Under the pieces are notes generated by a model that worked only from the letters and a program-made list of their open reading frames with translations, was not told where the DNA came from and ran no database searches. From positions 124,001 to 188,000 of the forward strand of contig NZ_LR134525.1 of assembly GCF_900638555.1 (NCBI RefSeq): DNA of 64,000 nucleotides. The letters run 5' to 3'. This DNA is from Neisseria meningitidis (GTDB taxonomy: Bacteria; Pseudomonadota; Gammaproteobacteria; Burkholderiales; Neisseriaceae). Below are positions 8,943 through 18,421 of this stretch, piece after piece; within the stretch, counting starts at the first letter, position 1; the number at the start of each line of letters is the position of its first letter. The translations under genes were made by a program, and so were the position numbers.

Positions 8943-10097
8943 ATGACTGAAACTACTCAAACCCCGACCCTCAAACCTAAAAAATCCGTTGCGCTTTCTG
9001 GCGTTGCGGCCGGTAATACCGCTTTGTGTACCGTTGGCCGTACCGGCAACGATTTGAGCTATCGCGGTTACGACATTCTGGATTTGGCACAAAAATGCGA
9101 GTTTGAAGAAGTCGCCCACCTGCTGATTCACGGCCATCTGCCCAACAAATTCGAGCTGGCCGCTTATAAAACCAAGCTCAAATCCATGCGCGGCCTGCCT
9201 ATCCGTGTGATTAAAGTTTTGGAAAGCCTGCCTGCACATACCCATCCGATGGACGTAATGCGTACCGGCGTATCCATGCTGGGCTGCGTTCATCCTGAAC
9301 GTGAAAGCCATCCGGAAAGTGAAGCGCGCGACATCGCCGACAAACTGATCGCCAGCCTCGGCAGCATCCTCTTGTACTGGTATCAATATTCGCACAACGG
9401 CAAACGCATTGAGGTTGAAAGCGACGAAGAGACCATCGGCGGTCATTTCCTGCAACTGTTGCACGGCAAACGCCCAAGCGAATCACACATCAAAGCCATG
9501 CACGTTTCACTGATTCTGTATGCCGAACACGAGTTCAACGCTTCTACCTTTACCGCCCGCGTGATCGCCGGTACAGGCTCTGATATGTACTCCAGCATTA
9601 CCGGAGCAATCGGCGCGTTGAAAGGTCCGAAACACGGCGGCGCGAACGAAGTGGCTTACGATATTCAAAAACGCTACCGCAATGCCGACGAAGCTGAAGC
9701 CGACATCCGCGAACGCATCGGCCGCAAAGAAATCGTGATCGGTTTCGGTCATCCGGTGTACACCATTTCCGACCCTCGCAACGTTGTCATTAAAGAAGTG
9801 GCACGCGGTTTGAGCAAAGAAACCGGCGATATGCGCCTCTTTGACATTGCCGAACGTTTGGAAAGCGTGATGTGGGAAGAGAAAAAAATGTTCCCGAATC
9901 TGGACTGGTTCTCTGCCGTTTCCTACCAAAAATTGGGCGTACCGACCGCTATGTTCACACCGCTGTTCGTAATTTCCCGTACAACCGGTTGGAGCGCACA
10001 CGTTCTTGAGCAACGCAAAGACGGCAAAATCATCCGTCCGAGCGCAAACTACACAGGCCCTGAAGATTTGGCGTTTGTGGAGATTGAAGAACGATAA
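8943..10097 (+). CDS. prpC: 2-Methylcitrate synthase
   Basis: Condenses propionyl-CoA with oxaloacetate to 2-methylcitrate. The 384-residue product is a type I-like citrate synthase: [12 protein letters not shown] near residue 30, the active-site region [13 protein letters not shown] (histidine), GFGHPVYT, and the C-terminal RPSANYTGP. The start at ATG 8943 has AAAGGAG nine bases before it; the upstream in-frame extension lacks conserved sequence. Genomic pairing with prpB, acnD and prpF decides methylcitrate over citrate synthase. A DUS-variant hairpin near 10150-10190 follows. Confidence 0.95.
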   Translation: MTETTQTPTLKPKKSVALSGVAAGNTALCTVGRTGNDLSYRGYDILDLAQKCEFEEVAHLLIHGHLPNKFELAAYKTKLKSMRGLPIRVIKVLESLPAHTHPMDVMRTGVSMLGCVHPERESHPESEARDIADKLIASLGSILLYWYQYSHNGKRIEVESDEETIGGHFLQLLHGKRPSESHIKAMHVSLILYAEHEFNASTFTARVIAGTGSDMYSSITGAIGALKGPKHGGANEVAYDIQKRYRNADEAEADIRERIGRKEIVIGFGHPVYTISDPRNVVIKEVARGLSKETGDMRLFDIAERLESVMWEEKKMFPNLDWFSAVSYQKLGVPTAMFTPLFVISRTTGWSAHVLEQRKDGKIIRPSANYTGPEDLAFVEIEER

Positions 10098-10149
10098 TTG
10101 AAGAATGCAATAGCAGTTTGTTCTTTAATTTCGGTATGCAAAGCTGAGG

Positions 10150-10190
10150 ATTTCAGACGACCTTGCCTGATTGGAAAGGTTGTCTGAAAT
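10150..10190 (+). terminator. Imperfect DUS-variant hairpin after prpC
   Basis: ATTTCAGACGACCTT and AAGGTTGTCTGAAAT form a 15-bp stem with one G-T pair. It is a likely terminator or attenuator separating prpBC from the permease and acnD. Confidence 0.55.
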
Positions 10191-10257
10191 AAGTTTAAAA
10201 ATTTAACCTAATAGAAGAAGATAATCCTGTATTGGTGCAAGTAACAGGATAAGAAAC

Positions 10258-11047
10258 ATGGAAGATTTATACATAATACTCGCTTTGGGTTTGGTTGCGA
10301 TGATTGCCGGATTTATCGATGCGATTGCGGGTGGGGGTGGTTTGATTACGCTGCCTGCACTCTTGTTGGCAGGTATTCCTCCCGTGTCGGCAATTGCCAC
10401 CAACAAGCTGCAAGCAGCCGCTGCTACGTTTTCGGCTACGGTTTCTTTTGCACGCAAAGGTTTGATTGATTGGAAGAAAGGTCTCCCGATTGCGGCAGCA
10501 TCGTTTGCAGGCGGCGTGGTCGGTGCATTATCGGTCAGCTTGGTTTCCAAAGATATTCTGCTGGCGGTCGTGCCGGTTTTGTTGATATTTGTCGCGCTGT
10601 ATTTTGTGTTTTCGCCCAAGCTCGACGGCAGTAAGGAAGGCAAAGCCAGAATGTCTTTTTTTTCTGTTCGGTCTGACGGTTGCACCACTTTTGGGTTTTT
10701 ACGACGGTGTGTTCGGACCGGGTGTCGGCTCGTTTTTTCTGATTGCCTTTATTGTTTTGCTCGGCTGCAAGCTGTTGAACGCGATGTCTTACACCAAATT
10801 GGCGAACGTTGCCTGCAATCTTGGTTCGCTATCGGTATTCCTGCTGCACGGTTCGATTATTTTCCCGATTGCGGCAACGATGGCGGTCGGTGCGTTTGTC
10901 GGTGCGAATTTAGGTGCGAGATTTGCCGTCCGCTTCGGTTCGAAGCTGATTAAGCCGCTGCTGATTGTCATCAGCATTTCGATGGCTGTGAAATTGTTGA
11001 TAGACGAGAGAAATCCGCTGTATCAGATGATTGTTTCGATGTTTTAA
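10258..11047 (+). pseudogene. TSUP-family permease, frameshifted at an 8-T tract
   Basis: Encodes a TauE/SafE (TSUP) type inner-membrane permease of about 262 residues if read across a frameshift. The first part (MEDLYIILALGLVAMIAGFI, then DAIAGGGGLITLPALL) is in one frame up to about residue 137. The rest (FGLTVAPLLGFYDGVFGPGVGSF and on) is in the next frame. The switch falls at a run of eight Ts, 10656-10663; seven would restore RMSFFLFGLTVAPLLGF. The two GGGG/FGPG motifs are the signature repeats of the family. Lying between prpC and acnD, it may have exported an organic or sulfur anion linked to propionate use; this is inference. It could be a true pseudogene, phase-variable, or a base-call error. 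Confidence 0.85.
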
Positions 11048-11124
11048 ACCCTTTCAGACGACCCCTTCAAAACGTCGGCTGAAACCTCAAACCACAAGAA
11101 AAACAGATCCACAGGAGAACCGAC

Positions 11125-13731
11125 ATGGCTGCCAACCAACGTTACCGCAAACCGCTGCCCGGTACGGATTTGGAATACTACGACGCGCGTGCGGCGTGTG
11201 AGGGCATCAAACCCGGCTCTTACGACAAGCTGCCTTACACGAGCCGCATTTTGGCGGAGAATTTGGTCAACCGCGCGGACAAAGTCGATTTGCCGACGCT
11301 GCAAAGCTGGCTGGGTCAGCTGATTGAGGGAAAACAGGAAATCGACTTTCCTTGGTATCCGGCGCGGGTGGTGTGCCACGATATTCTGGGGCAGACCGCG
11401 TTGGTGGATTTGGCAGGTCTGCGCGATGCGATTGCCGAAAAAGGCGGCGATCCTGCCAAAGTGAATCCGGTGGTGCAAACCCAGCTCATCGTCGACCACT
11501 CGCTGGCGGTGGAATGCGGCGGCTACGACCCCGATGCGTTCCGCAAAAACCGCGAAATCGAAGACAGACGTAACGAAGACCGTTTCCACTTCATCAACTG
11601 GACAAAAACCGCTTTTGAAAATGTGGACGTGATTCCGGCGGGCAACGGCATCATGCACCAAATCAATCTAGAAAAAATGTCGCCCGTCGTCCAAGTCAAA
11701 AACGGCGTGGCTTTCCCCGATACCTGCGTCGGCACGGATTCGCACACGCCACACGTCGATGCGCTGGGCGTGATTTCCGTGGGCGTGGGCGGATTGGAAG
11801 CGGAAACCGTAATGCTGGGACGCGCGTCCATGATGCGCCTGCCCGATATTGTCGGCGTTGAGCTGAACGGCAAACGGAAGGCGGGCATTACGGCGACGGA
11901 TATTGTGTTGGCACTGACCGAGTTTCTGCGCAAAGAACGCGTGGTCGGGGCGTTTGTCGAATTCTTCGGCGAGGGCGCGAGAAGCCTGTCTATCGGCGAC
12001 CGCGCGACCATTTCCAACATGACGCCGGAGTTCGGCGCGACTGCCGCGATGTTCGCTATTGATGAGCAAACCATTGATTATTTGAAACTGACCGGACGCG
12101 ACGACGCGCAGGTGAAATTGGTGGAAACCTACGCCAAAACCGCAGGCTTGTGGGCAGATGCCTTGAAAACCGCCGTTTATCCGCGCGTTTTGAAATTTGA
12201 TTTGAGCAGCGTAACGCGCAATATGGCAGGCCCGAGCAACCCGCACGCGCGTTTTGCGACCGCCGATTTGGCCGGCAAAGGCTTGGCTAAACCTTACGAA
12301 GAGCCTTCAGACGGCCAAATGCCTGACGGTGCAGTGATTATTGCCGCGATTACTTCCTGTACCAATACTTCCAATCCGCGCAACGTTGTCGCCGCCGCGC
12401 TGTTGGCACGCAATGCCAACCGCCTCGGCTTGCAACGCAAACCTTGGGTGAAATCTTCGTTTGCCCCGGGTTCAAAAGTAGCCGAAATCTATTTGAAAGA
12501 AGCAGATCTGCTGCCCGAAATGGAAAAACTCGGCTTCGGTATCGTTGCCTTCGCATGTACCACCTGTAACGGCATGAGCGGCGCGCTGGATCCGAAAATC
12601 CAGAAAGAAATCATCGACCGCGATTTGTACGCCACCGCCGTATTGTCAGGCAACCGCAACTTTGACGGCCGTATCCATCCGTATGCGAAACAGGCTTTCC
12701 TCGCTTCGCCTCCGTTGGTCGTTGCCTACGCGCTGGCAGGCAGCATCCGTTTCGATATTGAAAACGACGTACTCGGCGTTGCAGACGGCAAAGAAATCCG
12801 CCTGAAAGACATTTGGCCTACCGATGAAGAAATCGATGCCATCGTTGCCGAATATGTGAAACCGCAGCAATTTCGCGACGTTTATATCCCGATGTTCGAC
12901 ACCGGCACAGCGCAAAAAGCACCAAGCCCGCTGTACGACTGGCGTCCAATGTCTACCTATATCCGCCGCCCACCTTACTGGGAAGGCGCACTGGCAGGGG
13001 AACGCACATTAAGCGGTATGCGTCCGCTGGCGATTTTGCCCGACAACATCACCACCGACCATCTCTCGCCATCCAATGCGATTTTGGCAAGCAGTGCCGC
13101 AGGCGAATATTTGGCAAAAATGGGTTTGCCTGAAGAAGACTTCAACTCTTACGCAACCCACCGTGGCGACCACTTGACCGCCCAACGCGCAACCTTCGCC
13201 AATCCGAAACTGTTTAACGAAATGGTGAGAAACGAAGACGGCAGCGTACGCCAAGGTTCGCTGGCACGCGTTGAACCCGAAGGCCAAACCATGCGCATGT
13301 GGGAAGCCATCGAAACCTATATGAACCGCAAACAGCCGCTCATCATCATTGCCGGCGCGGACTACGGTCAAGGCTCAAGCCGCGACTGGGCTGCAAAAGG
13401 CGTACGCCTCGCCGGCGTGGAAGCGATTGTTGCCGAAGGCTTCGAGCGTATCCACCGCACCAACTTGATCGGTATGGGCGTGTTGCCGCTGCAGTTCAAA
13501 CCGGGTACCAACCGCCACACCCTGCAACTGGACGGTACGGAAACCTACGACGTTGTCGGCGAACGCACACCGCGCTGCGACCTGACCCTTGTGATTCACC
13601 GTAAAAACGGCGAGACCGTCGAAGTCCCCATTACCTGCCGCCTCGATACCGCAGAAGAAGTGTTGGTATATGAAGCCGGTGGCGTATTGCAACGGTTTGC
13701 ACAGGATTTTTTGGAAGGGAACGCGGCTTAG
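11125..13731 (+). CDS. acnD: Fe/S-dependent 2-methylcitrate dehydratase
   Basis: Aconitase-family enzyme that dehydrates 2-methylcitrate to 2-methyl-trans-aconitate, working with PrpF in place of PrpD. The 868-residue protein has the N-terminal segment RILAENLVNR, the [4Fe-4S] cysteines in SCTNTSNP (about 413) and CTTCNGMSG (about 478 and 481), and the swivel-domain motif GADYGQGSSRDWAAKGVRL near 750. AGGAGAAC precedes ATG 11125. Position beside prpF distinguishes AcnD from housekeeping aconitase. A DUS-variant GTCGTCTGAA follows the stop. Confidence 0.94.
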   Translation: MAANQRYRKPLPGTDLEYYDARAACEGIKPGSYDKLPYTSRILAENLVNRADKVDLPTLQSWLGQLIEGKQEIDFPWYPARVVCHDILGQTALVDLAGLRDAIAEKGGDPAKVNPVVQTQLIVDHSLAVECGGYDPDAFRKNREIEDRRNEDRFHFINWTKTAFENVDVIPAGNGIMHQINLEKMSPVVQVKNGVAFPDTCVGTDSHTPHVDALGVISVGVGGLEAETVMLGRASMMRLPDIVGVELNGKRKAGITATDIVLALTEFLRKERVVGAFVEFFGEGARSLSIGDRATISNMTPEFGATAAMFAIDEQTIDYLKLTGRDDAQVKLVETYAKTAGLWADALKTAVYPRVLKFDLSSVTRNMAGPSNPHARFATADLAGKGLAKPYEEPSDGQMPDGAVIIAAITSCTNTSNPRNVVAAALLARNANRLGLQRKPWVKSSFAPGSKVAEIYLKEADLLPEMEKLGFGIVAFACTTCNGMSGALDPKIQKEIIDRDLYATAVLSGNRNFDGRIHPYAKQAFLASPPLVVAYALAGSIRFDIENDVLGVADGKEIRLKDIWPTDEEIDAIVAEYVKPQQFRDVYIPMFDTGTAQKAPSPLYDWRPMSTYIRRPPYWEGALAGERTLSGMRPLAILPDNITTDHLSPSNAILASSAAGEYLAKMGLPEEDFNSYATHRGDHLTAQRATFANPKLFNEMVRNEDGSVRQGSLARVEPEGQTMRMWEAIETYMNRKQPLIIIAGADYGQGSSRDWAAKGVRLAGVEAIVAEGFERIHRTNLIGMGVLPLQFKPGTNRHTLQLDGTETYDVVGERTPRCDLTLVIHRKNGETVEVPITCRLDTAEEVLVYEAGGVLQRFAQDFLEGNAA

Positions 13732-13812
13732 AGGTCGTCTGAAAAGCAAGACGTAGCGTGGGTCGGGTTCAACATTTTGCTCATTCACGTAATTCTCGAT
13801 ATGGCAGGCATC

Positions 13813-14032
13813 TACTGTAAATCGTCATTCCCGCGCAGGCGGGAATCCAGAAAGTGGAATTGAGGAAACCTTATTTATCCGATGAGTTTCTGTGCGGACA
13901 AATCTGGATTCCCGCCTGCGCGGGAATGACGGGGTTTAATAATTTGCCGTATCACAACACAGTAGCCGTAGATTGTGGCGCACCCCGACAGTTTGCGGAA
14001 TCAAACGGCTTTGGTCGGAGTGGCAGCCTAAT
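13813..14032 (+). repeat. 220-bp direct repeat, copy 1
   Basis: Starts TACTGTAAATCGTCATTCCC and ends GGTCGGAGTGGCAGCCTAAT. It matches copy 2 at 14265-14483 apart from a few substitutions and a small length change after GGAAACCTT. Includes two dRS3 palindromes. Confidence 0.9.
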
Positions 14033-14095
14033 GTACTTCTGGAAAGTGGGTGTAGCGTGGGCTTTGCCCGCGAAATAAAGGCTGAATTGACATGG

Positions 14096-14250
14096 TATAG
14101 AGGATTAACAAAAATCGGGACAAGGCGGCGAAGCCGCAGACAGTACAGATAGTACGGAACCGATTCACTTGGTGCTTCAGCACCTTAGAGAATCGTTCTC
14201 TTTGAGCTAAGGCGAGCCAACGCTGTACTGGTTTTTGTTAATCCACTATA
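14096..14250. mobile_element. Correia element (CREE/NEMIS), 155 bp
   Basis: Bounded by TATAG and CTATA with inverted ends GAGGATTAACAAAAATC and TTTTTGTTAATCC, containing the usual core GAGAATCGTTCTC with the GGTGCTTCAGCACC hairpin. Full-length class. Such non-autonomous elements insert at TA and, when transcribed, fold into hairpins cut by RNase III. Confidence 0.95.
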
Positions 14251-14264
14251 AATTTAATCCACTA

Positions 14265-14483
14265 TACTGTAAATCGTCATTCCCGCGCAGGCGGGAATCC
14301 AGAAAGTGGAATTGAGGAAACCTTTTTATCCGATGAGTTTCTGTGCGGATAAATCTGGATTCCCGCCTGCGCGGGAATGACGGGGTTTAATAATCTGCCG
14401 TATCACAACACAGTAGCCGTAGATTGGGGCGAACCCCGACAGTTTGCGGAATCAAACGGCTTTGGTCGGAGTGGCAGCCTAAT
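14265..14483 (+). repeat. 220-bp direct repeat, copy 2
   Basis: Second copy of the 13813-14032 unit, here preceded by AATTTAATCCACTATA and followed by CCACTATA, both resembling stray Correia ends. This suggests the block duplicated together with or around the element. Confidence 0.9.
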
Positions 14484-14496
14484 CCACTATAAAAAT

Positions 14497-14513
14497 CGTG
14501 GGCAGAGCCCACG
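14497..14513 (+). other. Small hairpin before prpF
   Basis: CGTGGGC and GCCCACG pair with a 3-base loop, about 20 bases upstream of the prpF start codon and close to its AGGAGAA ribosome site. It may influence prpF translation; no experimental link is known to me. Confidence 0.4.
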
Positions 14514-14534
14514 CTACATAAGGAGAATCTAGAA

Positions 14535-15704
14535 ATGCCGCAAATTAAAATTCCCGCCGTTTACTACCGTGGCGGTACATCAAAAGGCGTGTTTTTCAAA
14601 CGTTCCGACCTGCCCGAGGCGGCGCGGGAAGCGGGAAGCGCACGCGACAAAATCCTCTTGCGCGTACTCGGCAGCCCGGATCCCTACGGCAAGCAGATAG
14701 ACGGTTTGGGCAACGCCAGCTCGTCCACCAGCAAGGCGGTGATTTTGGACAAGTCCGAACGCGCCGATCACGATGTCGATTACCTTTTCGGGCAAGTTTC
14801 CATCGACAAACCTTTTGTCGATTGGAGTGGCAACTGCGGCAACCTCACCGCCGCCGTGGGCGCATTTGCCATCGAGCAAGGCTTGGTCGATAAAGGCAAG
14901 ATTCCTTCAGACGGCATCTGCACAGTCAAAATCTGGCAGAAAAACATCGGCAAAACCATTATTGCCCATGTACCGATGCAAAACGGCGCAGTTTTGGAAA
15001 CAGGCGATTTTGAGCTCGACGGCGTAACGTTCCCGGCAGCCGAAGTACAAATCGAATTTCTTGATCCAGCCGACGGCGAAGGCAGTATGTTCCCAACCGG
15101 CAATTTGGTCGATGAAATTGATGTGCCGAATATAGGCCGTTTGAAAGCCACGCTCATCAACGCGGGCATTCCGACCGTTTTCCTGAATGCCGCCGACTTG
15201 GGCTACACGGGCAAAGAGTTGCAAGACGACATCAACAACGATGCCGCAGCTTTGGAAAAATTCGAGAAAATCCGCGCTTACGGTGCGCTGAAAATGGGTC
15301 TGATCAGCGACGTATCCGAAGCTGCCGCCCGCGCGCACACGCCGAAAGTCGCCTTCGTCGCGCCCGCCGCCGATTACACCGCCTCCAGTGGCAAAACCGT
15401 GAATGCCGCCGACATCGATTTGCTGGTACGCGCCCTGAGCATGGGCAAATTGCACCACGCGATGATGGGTACCGCCTCTGTTGCCATTGCGACCGCCGCC
15501 GCCGTGCCCGGTACGCTGGTCAACCTTGCCGCAGGCGGCGGAACGCGTAAAGAAGTGCGCTTCGGGCATCCTTCCGGCACATTGCGCGTCGGTGCAGCCG
15601 CCGAATGTCAGGACGGACAATGGACGGCCACCAAAGCGGTTATGAGCCGCAGCGCACGCGTGATGATGGAAGGTTGGGTCAGGGTGCCGGAAGATTGTTT
15701 TTAA
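14535..15704 (+). CDS. prpF: 2-Methylaconitate cis-trans isomerase
   Basis: Isomerises 2-methyl-trans-aconitate to the cis form so that aconitase can complete the methylcitrate cycle started by AcnD. The 389-residue protein is of the PrpF/diaminopimelate-epimerase-like fold: YYRGGTSKGVFF at the N-terminus, SSSTSKAVI, and WSGNCGNLTAAVGAFAIEQG (about 96-115) holding a family cysteine, with a second half domain ending GGGTRKEVRFGHPSGTLRVG. TAAGGAGAATC precedes ATG 14535. Separated from acnD by repeats, so it may need its own promoter or read-through. Confidence 0.95.
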   Translation: MPQIKIPAVYYRGGTSKGVFFKRSDLPEAAREAGSARDKILLRVLGSPDPYGKQIDGLGNASSSTSKAVILDKSERADHDVDYLFGQVSIDKPFVDWSGNCGNLTAAVGAFAIEQGLVDKGKIPSDGICTVKIWQKNIGKTIIAHVPMQNGAVLETGDFELDGVTFPAAEVQIEFLDPADGEGSMFPTGNLVDEIDVPNIGRLKATLINAGIPTVFLNAADLGYTGKELQDDINNDAAALEKFEKIRAYGALKMGLISDVSEAAARAHTPKVAFVAPAADYTASSGKTVNAADIDLLVRALSMGKLHHAMMGTASVAIATAAAVPGTLVNLAAGGGTRKEVRFGHPSGTLRVGAAAECQDGQWTATKAVMSRSARVMMEGWVRVPEDCF

Positions 15705-16117
15705 ATTGACGTAGCATGGGTTTGCCCGCGAGCCATAAACAGGTCGTCTGAAAAACAAGTAAACATCAAATCACTGACCATTCCTTTCCCTTGCCCTGTG
15801 GCGGAAGGCGGCAAATCACAAGGAAGAACACGGAAACCCCGATAAAAGACAGCTTCCCGTATTACCGTCATTCCCGCGCAGGCGGGAATCTAGACCTGTC
15901 AATATGGAGGATTGGTAGGGGAAAACAGGTTTCGTGAGTTCTACATTCTGGATTCCCGCCACAGCCTGTCCTCGCGTAGGCGGGGACGGAATAACGATAG
16001 AAAATGCGGCATACGCTTTGCCCAAAGAGGCCGTCTGAAACACACTCCGCCCAACGCCCATCCTTTTTCAGACGACCCCACACCAAAAAACAACCACAAA
16101 CTACAAGGAGAAACATC
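15705..16117 (+). other. Spacer with dRS3 and DUS between prpF and ackA
   Basis: Holds a dRS3 palindrome ATTCCCGCGCAGGCGGGAAT at 15870-15889, a second degraded unit near 15950-15990, DUS cores near 16030 (GCCGTCTGAA) and 16067, and the ackA ribosome site AAGGAG at 16106. No coding region is supported. Confidence 0.7.
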
Positions 16118-17317
16118 ATGTCCGACCAACTCATTCTTGTTCTGAACTGCGGCAGTTCATCGCTCAAAGGTGCCGTTATCGACCGCAAAAGCGGCAGCGT
16201 CGTCCTAAGCTGCCTCGGCGAACGCCTGACCACGCCCGAAGCCGTCATTACGTTCAGCAAAGACGGCAACAAACGCCAAGTTCCCCTGAGCGGCCGGAAC
16301 TGCCACGCCGGCGCGGTGGGTATGCTGTTGAACGAACTGGAAAAACACGAACTGCACGACCGCATTCAAGCCGTCGGCCACCGCATCGCCCACGGCGGCG
16401 AAAAATACAGCGAGTCTGTTTTGATCGACCAGGCCGTAATGGACGAACTCAATGCCTGCATTCCGCTTGCGCCGCTGCACAACCCCGCCAACATCAGCGG
16501 CATCCTCGCCGCACAGGAACATTTCCCCGGTCTGCCCAATGTCGGCGTGATGGATACTTCGTTCCACCAAACCATGCCGGAGCGTGCCTACACTTATGCC
16601 GTGCCGCGCGAGTTGCGTAAAAAATACGCTTTCCGCCGCTACGGTTTCCACGGCACCAGTATGCGTTACGTTGCCCCTGAAGCCGCATGCATCTTGGGCA
16701 AACCTCTGGAAGACATCCGCATGATTATTGCCCACTTAGGCAACGGCGCATCCATTACCGCCATCAAAAACGGCAAATCCGTCGATACCAGTATGGGTTT
16801 CACGCCGATCGAAGGTTTGGTAATGGGTACGCGCTGCGGCGATATCGACCCGGGCGTATACAGCTATCTGACTTCACACGCCGGTTTGGATGTTGCACAA
16901 GTTGATGAAATGCTGAATAAAAAATCAGGCTTGCTCGGTATTTCCGAACTCTCCAACGACTGCCGCACCCTCGAAATCGCCGCCGACGAAGGCCACGAAG
17001 GCGCGCGCCTCGCCCTCGAAGTTATGACCTACCGCCTCGCCAAATACATCGCTTCGATGGCTGTGGGCTGCGGCGGCGTTGACGCACTCGTGTTCACCGG
17101 CGGTATCGGCGAAAACTCGCGTAATATCCGTGCCAAAACCGTTTCCTATCTTGATTTCTTGGGTCTGCACATCGACACCAAAGCCAATATGGAAAAACGC
17201 TACGGCAATTCGGGTATTATCAGCCCGACCGATTCTTCTCCGGCTGTTTTGGTTGTCCCGACCAATGAAGAACTGATGATTGCCTGCGACACTGCCGAAC
17301 TTGTCGGCATCTTGTAG
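16118..17317 (+). CDS. ackA: Acetate (propionate) kinase
   Basis: Interconverts acetyl phosphate plus ADP with acetate plus ATP; many members also act on propionate, which fits its place at the end of the propionate cluster. The 399-residue product has the full ASKHA set: LVLNCGSSSLKGAVI, VGHRIAHGGEKY, PLAPLHNPANI, MDTSFHQTMP, YGFHGTSMRYV, HLGNGASIT, GTRCGDIDPG and FTGGIGENS. ATG 16118 has AAGGAGAAAC upstream; earlier in-frame codons lack conserved sequence. A DUS-based hairpin follows. Confidence 0.96.
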   Translation: MSDQLILVLNCGSSSLKGAVIDRKSGSVVLSCLGERLTTPEAVITFSKDGNKRQVPLSGRNCHAGAVGMLLNELEKHELHDRIQAVGHRIAHGGEKYSESVLIDQAVMDELNACIPLAPLHNPANISGILAAQEHFPGLPNVGVMDTSFHQTMPERAYTYAVPRELRKKYAFRRYGFHGTSMRYVAPEAACILGKPLEDIRMIIAHLGNGASITAIKNGKSVDTSMGFTPIEGLVMGTRCGDIDPGVYSYLTSHAGLDVAQVDEMLNKKSGLLGISELSNDCRTLEIAADEGHEGARLALEVMTYRLAKYIASMAVGCGGVDALVFTGGIGENSRNIRAKTVSYLDFLGLHIDTKANMEKRYGNSGIISPTDSSPAVLVVPTNEELMIACDTAELVGIL

Positions 17318-17340
17318 CCAAAAAAGGGACGAGTCCGCAC

Positions 17341-17397
17341 AATGCCGTCTGAAACCCCAAACGCCCGATTAGGCTGATGAGGATTTTAGACGGCATT
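17341..17397 (+). terminator. Degraded DUS-pair terminator after ackA
   Basis: AATGCCGTCT and AGACGGCATT form a 10-bp stem around a 37-base loop. The right arm has lost the last DUS bases (TTTTAGACGGC). Confidence 0.5.
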
Positions 17398-17674
17398 GTT
17401 CATTTTTTTGTTATCTTGCATTTTTGTGCGGACGGTGGAATTTCATCCTGTAAACATAAATATTTGTCGGAAAACAGAAACCCTCCGCCGCCATTTCTAC
17501 GAAAGCAGGAAACCAGCAACGCAAAGCGACAGGGATTTGTTGGAAATGACCGAAACCGAACGAACCGGATTCCCGCCTGCGCGGGAATGACGGGATTTTC
17601 TGTTTTTGTGGAAATGACGGGATTTTGAATTTCGGGCGTACAATACGGAAAACATGACGATAAGGACACAAACT
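17398..17674 (+). other. Spacer before yciO-like gene with one dRS3
   Basis: Contains a dRS3 palindrome at 17569-17588 within mosaic repeat remnants (GAAACCGAACGAACCGGATT). Nothing coding is supported. Confidence 0.6.
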
Positions 17675-18295
17675 ATGGCACAGTTTTTCGCTATTCATCC
17701 CGACAACCCCCAAGAACGCCTCATCAAGCAGGCGGTCGAAATCGTCAATAAAGGCGGCGTGGTCGTTTATCCGACCGATTCCTGTTATGCCTTGGGTTGC
17801 AAACTCGGCGATAAGGCGGCGATGGAACGCATACTCTCCATCCGCAAAATCGATTTGAAACACCACCTGACCCTGATGTGCGCCGATTTGAGCGAGTTGG
17901 GCACGTACGCCAAAATTGACAACGTACAGTTTCGTCAGCTTAAAGCCGCCACACCCGGGCCTTATACTTTTATTTTACAGGCGACGAAGGATGTGCCGGC
18001 GCGCACGCTGCACCCGAAACGCAAAACCATCGGGCTGCGTATTCCCGATAATGCCATTGCACAAGCCCTGCTGGGGGAATTGGGCGAACCGCTTTTAAGC
18101 TGCACCCTGATGCTGCCCGAAGACGGCGAACCATTGACCGATCCTTATGAAATCCGCGAGTGTTTGGAACACGCCGTCGATTTGGTGATTGACGGCGGCT
18201 GGTGCGGAACCGAGCCGACCACCGTCGTCGATATGACCGACGGCACGGAATTGGTGCGCCAAGGTTGCGGCGATACGGCGGTGTTCGGTTTGTAG
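17675..18295 (+). CDS. yciO: YciO/YrdC/Sua5-family protein
   Basis: A 206-residue member of the YrdC-like fold, the family of threonylcarbamoyl-AMP synthases acting in tRNA t6A formation. The YciO branch has a weaker or unproven role. Visible motifs are KGGVVVYPTDSCYALGC near residue 29, SIRKIDLKHHLTLMC, ATPGPYTFILQATK, and RKTIGLRIPD. Start ATG 17675 gives the conserved beginning MAQFFAIHPDNPQ; the in-frame ATG at 17654 is less likely. Ends at a DUS-pair terminator. YciO rather than TsaC is favoured by the RKIDLKH motif and length. Confidence 0.85.
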   Translation: MAQFFAIHPDNPQERLIKQAVEIVNKGGVVVYPTDSCYALGCKLGDKAAMERILSIRKIDLKHHLTLMCADLSELGTYAKIDNVQFRQLKAATPGPYTFILQATKDVPARTLHPKRKTIGLRIPDNAIAQALLGELGEPLLSCTLMLPEDGEPLTDPYEIRECLEHAVDLVIDGGWCGTEPTTVVDMTDGTELVRQGCGDTAVFGL

Positions 18296-18303
18296 GGAAA
18301 CCG

Positions 18304-18337
18304 ATGCCGTCTGAAGCATCGGCTGTTCAGACGGCAT
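18304..18337. terminator. DUS-pair terminator between yciO and nsrR
   Basis: ATGCCGTCTGAA and TTCAGACGGCAT face each other across a 10-base loop. It serves the convergent genes yciO (+) and nsrR (-). Confidence 0.75.
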
Positions 18338-18421
18338 TGCGCGCCTTGCCGGCGGCAGTCCGAAATGCCGGCGCGTATCGCGCTCGGTCGGAATATCCGT
18401 TTGAAACGGCATTTTGATGCA

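Larger units (their letters stand above)
13732..14534 (+). repeat. Repeat-filled spacer between acnD and prpF
   Basis: No gene is supported in these 803 bases. They contain two nearly identical 220-base copies (13813-14032 and 14265-14483), each with a pair of dRS3 palindromes (ATTCCCGCGCAGGCGGGAAT and its reverse form), flanking a 155-bp Correia element at 14096-14250. A 7-bp-stem hairpin lies just before the prpF ribosome site. Confidence 0.85.
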
